Position numbers and translations under genes: made by a program
NCBI GenBank assembly: GCA_031180665.1
Contig: JAPSLP010000009.1
Span: 62,001-126,000, forward strand
Direction: 5' to 3'
From: Cupriavidus sp.
GTDB taxonomy: Bacteria; Pseudomonadota; Gammaproteobacteria; Burkholderiales; Burkholderiaceae
DNA length: 64,000 nucleotides
Shown here: piece by piece, positions 57,945 through 64,000 of the stretch
How the letters are laid out: each line of letters opens with the position of its first letter
Numbering within the stretch: the first letter of the stretch is position 1
The notes under the pieces: generated by a model
The model's database searches: none
Seen by the model: the letters and a program-made list of their open reading frames with translations, nothing else
What the model was told of the DNA's origin: nothing

Positions 57945-58859
57945 TCACCCTCCGATCCGATGTCCCGCCGCTTCCTCGCGAATCCACGCCACCACCTTCA
58001 GCACATCGGGACGCGGGCGCTCGTCCGCCTGGATCAACCAGTAGCCGAAGCTGTCCCCCGCAGCCGGCGGCGGCGCGGCCACCACGCCGAGCTGCCTGTC
58101 GTCGAGCAGGTCGCGGATCAGCTCCAGCCGCCCCAGCGCGACGCCCTGCCCCGCCAGCGCGGCATGGATCACCTGATCGTATTGATTGAACTGCGTCATC
58201 GCGCGCGGCTTCGCCCCCTGCCAGCCGCGCTCCTCCAGCCAGTGGCGCCAGCGCAGCCGCGGATTGGTGTCGTCGTCGAGCTCGAGCAGGTTCAGGTCCC
58301 GCAGCGCCCGCACGCTGTCGATCGCCGCGACGCCCAGCGCGGGATGGGCCACCGGCACGATGGTCTCGCCGAACAGCGCGATCGCGCCCGGCGGCGCATG
58401 GTCGGCGGCGCAGTAGCGGATCGCCAGGTCGATCTGCTCGGCGCGCAAGTCTGCCACCCGGTTGCTGGCCGATAGCCGCAACTCCAGCCCCGGATGCGCC
58501 TGCTGCAAGCGCCCCAGCCGCCGCAGCAGCCACAGGCCGGTGACGCCGACGCTGGCGGTCAGCGTCACCGGCCGCTGTGCGACCTGCACGCGGAGTTCGC
58601 CGACCACGTCCTGGATCTGCTGGACCGCGGCATTGGCGCTGCGAAACAGCCGCTCGCCGGCACCGGTCAGCGCGATCGCGCGATGCCGGCGCACCAGCAG
58701 CTGGACGCCGAGCTGCGCCTCCAGCGCGCTGATCTGCCGGCTGACCGCCGACTGCGTCAGGCACAGGTCTTCGGCCGCGAGCGTGATGCTCATGCGCCGG
58801 CCGACGGCGACAAAGCCCTTGAGCAGATCGAGCGACGGCAAGCTGACGAGGTTTTGCAT
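57945..58859 (-). CDS. LysR-type regulator, GcvA-like
   Basis: A 304-residue LTTR. The helix-turn-helix is at residues 8-65 (PSLDLLKGFVAVGRRMSITL, LTQSAVSRQISALEAQLG, VRRHRAIALTGAGERL), and the wording 'ALEAQLGVQLLVR' and 'LTASVGVTGLWLLRRLG' is of the GcvA subgroup. ATG at 58859 has GAGGG five bases upstream; an ATG five codons earlier is possible. It is divergent from the MFS gene at 58959 with a 100-bp shared promoter region and probably controls it. Confidence 0.91.
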   Translation of the reverse strand: MQNLVSLPSLDLLKGFVAVGRRMSITLAAEDLCLTQSAVSRQISALEAQLGVQLLVRRHRAIALTGAGERLFRSANAAVQQIQDVVGELRVQVAQRPVTLTASVGVTGLWLLRRLGRLQQAHPGLELRLSASNRVADLRAEQIDLAIRYCAADHAPPGAIALFGETIVPVAHPALGVAAIDSVRALRDLNLLELDDDTNPRLRWRHWLEERGWQGAKPRAMTQFNQYDQVIHAALAGQGVALGRLELIRDLLDDRQLGVVAAPPPAAGDSFGYWLIQADERPRPDVLKVVAWIREEAAGHRIGG

Positions 58860-58958
58860 GGGACCCTCTTGCATTCCCAGAGTGCATGCGAGCGGACGAA
58901 GAAATCAATTGAGCTGCCCGCACGCAGCCGGCTTAATGGAATCCGGTGGATCCACCGC

Positions 58959-60275
58959 ATGCTAACCGCTCATTCGAAGGCCGTCACGACCATGTCCCGT
59001 TCCCGTTCCCCGCTCGGCTTCGCCTCCTCCGTTCCCCGGCTGCCCGCCACCGATCCCCTGGTGCTGGTCGTGGCCGGCGGCCTGATCCTCGGCCTCGCGC
59101 TCGGCATGCGCCATGTGCAGGGCCTGTTCCTGCTGCCCATCACGATGGAGCGCGGCTGGACGCGCGAGGCGTTCGGCTTCGCGATGGCGGTGCAGAACCT
59201 CGTATGGGGGCTGGCGCAGCCCTTCGCCGGCATGATCGCCGACCGCTTCGGCTCGGCGCGCGTGATGCTGGCCGGCCTGCTGCTGTACGCGCTGGGCCTG
59301 TACACGATGACGCAGGCGACGACCAGCGCCGCCTTCGTCTGGAGCGCCGGCATCTGCCTCGGCCTGGCGCTGTCGGGCACCACCTTCGGCGTGGTGTTCG
59401 CCGCGCTGAGCCGGCTGGTCAGCGCCGAGCGGCGCGGCTGGGCGCTGGGCGTGGCCGGCTCCTTCGGCGGCCTGGGCCAGTTCCTGCTGGTGCCGGCGGT
59501 GCAGGCCGGCGTCGAGCGCATCGGCTGGAGCGCCGCGCTGTGGTCGATGGCCGCCTGCGCGCTGGTGGCCCTGCCGCTGGTGTGGCCGCTGCGCGAGCGC
59601 GGCGCGCAGGCAGCCGATGCATCGAACGCGCAGGCAAGCGCCGACGGCGGCAACCGGCAATCGATGCGCGCCGCGATCCGCCAGGCGTGCGGGCATCGCG
59701 CCTTCTGGCTGCTCAATATCGGCTTTCTGGCCTGCGGCTTCCAGCTCGCCTTCATCGCCTCGCACCTGCCCGCCTATCTGCTGGACCGCGGCCTGTCGGC
59801 GCGCGACGCGGTGATCGCGCTGGCGATCATCGCGCTGGCCAATATCGCCGGCACCTATCTGTGCGGCCTGCTCGGCAACCATGTGCGACGGCATCGCGCG
59901 CTCAGCGGCATCTATCTGCTGCGCACCGCGGCGATCGCGCTGTTCCTGCTGGTGCCGCTCTCGAGCGCCAGCGTCTTCGTGTTCGCCGCGGTGATGGGCT
60001 TGGTCTGGCTGGGCACCGTGCCGCTGACCAGCGGCCTGGTCTCGCAGGTGTTCGGCACCCGCTATGTGGCGACGCTGTTCGGCTTCGTGTTTCTCGGCCA
60101 TCAGCTCGGCTCCTTCCTCGGCGTCTGGCTCGGCGGCTATCTGTTCGACCGGACCGGCTCCTACGACCTGGTGTGGATGGGGGCGATCGTGGTCGGGCTC
60201 GGCGCCACCGTGCTGCACTGGCCAATCGACGACCGGCCGGTCGGTCATCGCGAGGCGGCGATGGCAGCGGCTTGA
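58959..60275 (+). CDS. MFS transporter (OFA/monocarboxylate-like)
   Basis: A 438-residue permease with 12 hydrophobic helices. It has LILGLALGMRHVQGLFLLP, motif A-like AGMIADRFGSARVML, and ALGVAGSFGGLGQFLLVPAVQ, which fits the oxalate:formate / monocarboxylate-porter-like branch. A soluble Ala/Gln/Ser loop (about 210-230) links the two halves. ATG at 58959 has GGTGGA at good spacing; ATG at 58992 is an alternative. The substrate is unknown. Confidence 0.9.
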   Translation: MLTAHSKAVTTMSRSRSPLGFASSVPRLPATDPLVLVVAGGLILGLALGMRHVQGLFLLPITMERGWTREAFGFAMAVQNLVWGLAQPFAGMIADRFGSARVMLAGLLLYALGLYTMTQATTSAAFVWSAGICLGLALSGTTFGVVFAALSRLVSAERRGWALGVAGSFGGLGQFLLVPAVQAGVERIGWSAALWSMAACALVALPLVWPLRERGAQAADASNAQASADGGNRQSMRAAIRQACGHRAFWLLNIGFLACGFQLAFIASHLPAYLLDRGLSARDAVIALAIIALANIAGTYLCGLLGNHVRRHRALSGIYLLRTAAIALFLLVPLSSASVFVFAAVMGLVWLGTVPLTSGLVSQVFGTRYVATLFGFVFLGHQLGSFLGVWLGGYLFDRTGSYDLVWMGAIVVGLGATVLHWPIDDRPVGHREAAMAAA

Positions 60276-60396
60276 GTCCTGCGGCGCAGCCGTCATATCG
60301 AGGCGGATCGTTGTTCTCGATTTCCCTTAGTTGCCCTCGAACTGCCATGGTTTTCGTGTACGTTACGCCGTTCAAAAACATGACAGGGAGACATGG

Positions 60397-61107
60397 ATGA
60401 CGCTGCACCGCAGTGATGCAGGAGAGCCGACGATCGTGGCCCTGGTGGAGGCGATGAAAGCCTGGCAGCGCGCGCTCGATACGACGCTGTCCACCTCCGG
60501 CCTGACCTACGTCAAATGGATCCTGCTGCGTGCCGTCGCGCGCGGCGACTATGTCCGCCACCAACCGTATCTGGGTGCGATCCTGATCGACGTCGAGATG
60601 GGCGAGCACCTGCTGGCCGAGCTGCATCGCGACCGCTGGATCGGCTTCGTCGATGGCGCCGGCATGACCTGCGGCCCGGCGCTGCCCGAGGCTCAGCCGG
60701 TCGTCCCCGAAGCCGAGCGCGCGCGCGTGCAGCGCATCGCGCAGTCGATCAAGGCCCTGCATTCGGTATCGGTCAGCCCGTTCAGCAGCGACGAACGCAC
60801 GATGCTGTCGACGCTGCTGCAGCGGATGCAGGTCAACCTGAACGAATTCAGCGACCGGCGCGACGTGCAGCGCGCCGAAGCCGGCGGCGAGGAGATTGCG
60901 CTGATCCGTGCGCATGCGATGCTGGGCGCTTCGGCCAGGTCGCCGAAGGCTTCCCACTCTGCCAACGCATCCACCTCGCACGAGCGCGCGGCGAAGGCTT
61001 CGATCGCGGTGGCCTCGGTGGCCGGCAAGGCGGCCGACCGCGGCCCCATGCCGGCCCGGCCGGCGCGCCGCAAATCGTCGCCTACCTCACTTCCCTGTCG
61101 AAGTTGA
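60397..61107 (+). CDS. MarR-like winged-helix protein of uncertain role
   Basis: A 236-residue protein. GGGAG precedes the ATG at 60397. Residues 10-150 follow the MarR layout: a helical N-terminus, GLTYVKWILLRAVARGDYV as the typical second helix, a short wing region and C-terminal dimer helices (DERTMLSTLLQRMQVNLNEF). The DNA-contact helix is not clearly conserved. The last 70 residues are Ala/Ser/Arg-rich and disordered. It lies 62 nt before serA and could regulate it. Confidence 0.65.
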   Translation: MTLHRSDAGEPTIVALVEAMKAWQRALDTTLSTSGLTYVKWILLRAVARGDYVRHQPYLGAILIDVEMGEHLLAELHRDRWIGFVDGAGMTCGPALPEAQPVVPEAERARVQRIAQSIKALHSVSVSPFSSDERTMLSTLLQRMQVNLNEFSDRRDVQRAEAGGEEIALIRAHAMLGASARSPKASHSANASTSHERAAKASIAVASVAGKAADRGPMPARPARRKSSPTSLPCRS

Positions 61108-61169
61108 GGCAAGATAGAGCGCTGCACCGACACCGTCGGGGCCCACCACGACCGCTACACGAGGCCGCG

Positions 61170-62393
61170 ATGACCAAGGTAATGCTGCTCGAGAACATTC
61201 ACGAAAGCGCCAGCGAACGGCTGGCAGAGGCCGGACTGCAGGTCGACCGCCGCGCCGGTGCGCTGGCCGGCGGCGAACTGCACGAAGTGCTGGCCGCCAA
61301 CGAGCTGATCGGCATCCGATCGGCGACCCATCTGCATGCCGAGGACATTGGCCACGCGGCGAATCTGCTGTCGATCGGCTGCTTCTGCATCGGCACCTCG
61401 CAGGTCGACCTCGCCGCCGCAACCGCGGCCGGCATCCCGGTATTCAATGCCCCGTTCTCGAATACGCGTTCGGTGGCCGAGCTGGTGGTCAGCGAAGCGG
61501 TGATGCTGCTGCGCCGGATTCCCGAGAAGAACACGCTGGCGCATGCCGGCAAATGGGCCAAGGGCGCGGCCGGCGCCTTCGAGGCGCGCGGCAAGACGCT
61601 TGCCATCGTCGGCTACGGCAATATCGGCTCCCAGGTCGGCGTGCTGGCCGAGGCGATGGGCATGCGGGTGGTCTATTACGACGTGCAGCCGCGCCTGTCG
61701 CTGGGCTCGGCCAAGGCAGCCGGCTCGCTGGCCGACGCCGTTGCGCATGCCGACGTGGTGACGCTGCACGTACCGGCGACGCCGCGCACGCGCAATATGA
61801 TCGACGCCAACGTGCTGGCCGCCTTCAAGCGCGGCGCGATGCTGATCAACGCCTCGCGCGGCAGCGTGGTCGATATTGCCGCGCTGGCCCAGGCGCTGCG
61901 CGAGGGGCGGGTCGGCGGCGCCGCGATCGACGTCTTTCCGAGCGAGCCCAAGAGCAACAAGGATGCGTTCGTCAGCGAGCTGCAGAACCTGCCCAACGTC
62001 CTGCTGACCCCGCATATCGGCGGCAGCACCGAGGAGGCGCAGCAGAACATCGGTGTCGAAGTGGCCGCCAAGCTGGTCAATTACCTGACCACCGGCGCGA
62101 CCATCGGGGCGGTCAATTTCCCCGAGGTCGATCCGGGGCCGGTCGATTGCCCGGCGCGGCTATTGAACGTCCACGGCAATGCGCCGGGCGCGCTGGCGGC
62201 GTTGAACACGCTGCTCGCGCGCGAGGGCATCAATATCGCGGGGCAGCATCTGGAGACGCGCGGCACCACCGGCTATGTCGTCACCGATCTGGACAAGGCG
62301 CCCTCGGCCGAGCTCGAGCAGGCGCTGGCGGCGCTGCCAGGCGTGCTGCGGCTGCGCGTGCTCAGGCGCGAGGAGACCGGGCCGGCCGCGTAG
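61170..62393 (+). CDS. serA: D-3-phosphoglycerate dehydrogenase (SerA)
   Basis: The first enzyme of serine synthesis, oxidising 3-phosphoglycerate with NAD. It is 407 residues, the same class as E. coli SerA. The NAD-binding motif is AIVGYGNIGSQVGVLAE. Catalytic residues are the Arg in NASRGSVVDI, Glu in the FPSEPKS region and His in LTPHIGGSTEEAQ. A C-terminal ACT domain (about residues 330-405, NAPGALAALNTLLAREGINI) provides serine feedback control. It begins 62 nt after the MarR-like gene. Confidence 0.94.
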   Translation: MTKVMLLENIHESASERLAEAGLQVDRRAGALAGGELHEVLAANELIGIRSATHLHAEDIGHAANLLSIGCFCIGTSQVDLAAATAAGIPVFNAPFSNTRSVAELVVSEAVMLLRRIPEKNTLAHAGKWAKGAAGAFEARGKTLAIVGYGNIGSQVGVLAEAMGMRVVYYDVQPRLSLGSAKAAGSLADAVAHADVVTLHVPATPRTRNMIDANVLAAFKRGAMLINASRGSVVDIAALAQALREGRVGGAAIDVFPSEPKSNKDAFVSELQNLPNVLLTPHIGGSTEEAQQNIGVEVAAKLVNYLTTGATIGAVNFPEVDPGPVDCPARLLNVHGNAPGALAALNTLLAREGINIAGQHLETRGTTGYVVTDLDKAPSAELEQALAALPGVLRLRVLRREETGPAA

Positions 62394-62416
62394 TCCGGTG
62401 ATGGTGGATTGGTCAG

Positions 62417-62728
62417 TCAGGCCGCGGGCGCCTGGCGCCGGCTGCCCCACAGCAGAATCGCGCTGATGACCCAGCCGCAGAAAAACAGCGCGTCGCCGAG
62501 CTGATTGAGCACCAGCGGCATCGATTCGCCGCGGAACATCTGCGACAGCATGTCTTCGGGCAGCCGCGAGGCGATCCATAGAAATACGGCCGGCGCGCTG
62601 CAGTAGACGCCGGGCTGCCACCATGGTGCGCGCGCTTTTTTGGCATTGGCCTGCGCCGATGCCGGGGTGCCGGCATCGGGCTGTGCCGCCGGCCGGTTGG
62701 CGGCGATCAAACCCTCATTGGCGGTCAT
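62417..62728 (-). CDS. Small membrane protein, 103 aa
   Basis: Not recognised. GGGAGGG precedes the ATG at 62728. Residues 1-38 are cytoplasmic-like (Ala/Asn/Lys-rich, KKARAPWW). Hydrophobic segments are at about 43-57 (YCSAPAVFLWIAS) and 78-94 (LGDALFFCGWVISAILLWG), with an amphipathic stretch between. It converges with serA. Confidence 0.7.
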   Translation of the reverse strand: MTANEGLIAANRPAAQPDAGTPASAQANAKKARAPWWQPGVYCSAPAVFLWIASRLPEDMLSQMFRGESMPLVLNQLGDALFFCGWVISAILLWGSRRQAPAA

Positions 62729-62907
62729 GGCGCCCTCCCTGTTTGTGGGCCGCAGTATTGCCCAGAGAGTGGCGCGGCGCCATCGGCGCCTGTCTGACAC
62801 GCGTGCGGCAGCGCACGGAAGGCGGTGCGGCGGGCGCTTCACCGCCCGCCTGCAACGCCATCCTTTGCCGCAGACCCGGCCGCAGACCCGGTTGCAGACC
62901 CCGTGGC

Positions 62908-64000
62908 TCAGTCCGCGGTCCAGCCCTTCAGATCGTCCATCTTCGCCGGCGATTCGCCGCTGTCGCGGCGGACGCGAATGTCGTTCTCCACGTCGGTCAC
63001 GCCGAAGACATTGTCGACCAGGTCCTCGATGTCGTACTTCTGGTTGCGATCGCGCACCGTGCCGGCGAGCTTGACGATGCCGCCGTTGACGTCGACCGTC
63101 ACCTCGCTGACATCGAGCCCTTCGGCATAGGCGAGCCGTTCGCACACCGCCTCGCGGATACGCTCGTCGCTGCGGCGATAGCCCTTCGGGCCGACCCGGC
63201 GCTGCGGCCGATCGTCGGTGCCGAAGAATTCGCTGACCGCCTCGCCGATGCGCCGGCCGATGTTGTACAGCGGACCGTGTTCTTCGCGGTCGTCGTCCCG
63301 CTCGTCGCGCTCGTAGCGGCCGTAGCCGCCGCCGTAGCTCAACTCGCCGGCCGACTGCCGGCCTGATGCGCGGCCCGACCACTCTTCGCGATAGTCGCCG
63401 CCGTAGCGATGCTCCGGCACGGCGTAGTTGCGGCCAGGCCAGTCGTCGTCGAAGCGGTCCCAGCCGTAGCTCGACGTGCCGGCGTTGCTGTAGCCGCTGC
63501 TGCGTTCAGCCTCGCGCAGCCAGTCCTGGTCGCGGTTGCGCATGCCCTGCCGCTGGCCGCCGCGCCACGTGGTGGTTCCACCGTAGCGCTCGTCTTCCTC
63601 GCGCCATTCGTCGCCGCGTGTACCGGTACCGTACGAGGGCCCGGTGCCCGTCTCCAGCGCCGCGGCGCCGGAATAGCCCGACTGCCAGGGGTCGGTGCGG
63701 TATTCGTTGCGGCGGGTCGACGATTCGCCGCGGCCGCGCCAATCGCCGCGCTCCCGGCCGCGGCCATATTCGCTGCCATATCCGCCGCCAGATTGGCGCC
63801 CGTATTGGCCACCATATTGGCCACCATCTTGGCCACCGTACCGGCCACCGTACTCCGACCCGTATTCGGCGCCATAGCCGGATTCGCGACCGTATCCGCC
63901 ACCGGATTCGCCACCGTATCCGCCGCCATACTCGCGCCCGTACTGGCTGCGCCCATATTGGCCGCCGCCTTGACCGCTACCTCGAGCGCGGCCGTATTGA
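62908..64000 (-). CDS. BON-domain protein with long Gly/Tyr-rich N-terminal region (5' end outside window)
   Basis: The frame is open from the stop at 62908 to the right edge, so at least 363 residues are present and the start lies outside the window. The visible N-terminal 150 residues are low-complexity Gly/Tyr/Arg/Gln (YGGQ, QYGR, EYGG words). Residues about 150-260 are charged and disordered (DERDDDREEHG). One BON domain ends the protein (IREAVCERLAYAEGLDVSEV, VNGGIVKLAGTVRDRNQKYD). BON domains bind membranes or phospholipid and occur in envelope-stress proteins such as OsmY. No signal peptide can be judged. An internal ATG at 63543 would give a 211-residue form. Confidence 0.8.
   Translation of the reverse strand, partial: QYGRARGSGQGGGQYGRSQYGREYGGGYGGESGGGYGRESGYGAEYGSEYGGRYGGQDGGQYGGQYGRQSGGGYGSEYGRGRERGDWRGRGESSTRRNEYRTDPWQSGYSGAAALETGTGPSYGTGTRGDEWREEDERYGGTTTWRGGQRQGMRNRDQDWLREAERSSGYSNAGTSSYGWDRFDDDWPGRNYAVPEHRYGGDYREEWSGRASGRQSAGELSYGGGYGRYERDERDDDREEHGPLYNIGRRIGEAVSEFFGTDDRPQRRVGPKGYRRSDERIREAVCERLAYAEGLDVSEVTVDVNGGIVKLAGTVRDRNQKYDIEDLVDNVFGVTDVENDIRVRRDSGESPAKMDDLKGWTAD

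Overview
The window is about 68% GC chromosomal DNA from a Gram-negative bacterium, most likely a betaproteobacterium of the order Burkholderiales. The evidence is the gene families: an imuA-imuB-dnaE2 SOS mutagenesis cassette with LexA boxes of the enterobacterial type, a hopanoid (hpn) cluster with an embedded ispH, a TRAP transporter, many LysR/TetR/IclR regulators and MFS pumps, and REP palindromes of the GTCCCCGC type. The genus cannot be fixed from the sequence. No rRNA, tRNA, CRISPR, transposase or phage module was seen.

Layout. (1) 1-3159: two large, unrecognised helical proteins in tandem on the minus strand; the first runs off the left edge. (2) 3349-15000: small accessory genes, including a LysE-type exporter behind an octanucleotide tandem repeat, a membrane diguanylate cyclase, a TetR repressor with three matching operators around an exported dodecapeptide-repeat protein and a 33-residue membrane peptide, a carboxylesterase, an AGE-family sugar epimerase, an MFS pump and a lipocalin. 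(3) 15031-30388: the hopanoid region. hpnA (minus); ispH-hpnH-hpnI-hpnJ-hpnK-hpnL (plus); hpnM (minus); hpnN-mlaA (plus); hpnG-shc (minus). Shc cyclises squalene. HpnH adds adenosine and HpnG removes adenine. HpnI/HpnK/HpnJ add, deacetylate and rearrange the head-group sugar. HpnN, HpnM and MlaA are the likely transport branch. The squalene-forming genes hpnCDE are not in the window. (4) 30635-37741: a family III CoA-transferase and a citrate-synthase-like citryl-CoA lyase with overlapping genes, a second diguanylate cyclase, an IclR regulator, an isocitrate/isopropylmalate-type dehydrogenase and a hydrolase-OsmC fusion. (5) 38167-43226: a three-gene TRAP transporter and an aldo/keto reductase. 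(6) 43266-50736: an MFS pump-TetR operon with a palindromic operator, then a LysR regulator divergent from an MFS carrier and an M81 (MlrC-like) peptidase. (7) 50874-57811: the SOS cassette, split by a vapBC pair, with LexA boxes before both imuA and dnaE2. (8) 57945-64000: a LysR/MFS divergent pair, a MarR-like protein, serA, a small membrane protein and a Gly/Tyr-rich BON-domain protein that runs off the right edge.

A recurring trait is simple tandem repeats (units of 6-15 bp) at gene ends and in flexible parts of proteins: hpnI, mlaA/hpnG, shc, hpnM, imuB, dctQ, an MFS C-terminus and the intergenic repeats before hpnA and lysE. The most interesting observations are the vapBC pair inside the mutagenesis cassette, whose toxin has lost its first active-site aspartate; the roughly 90-residue acidic insertion in the DnaE2 PHP domain; the TetR-box circuit around the exported repeat protein; and the convergent coding overlap of mlaA and hpnG.
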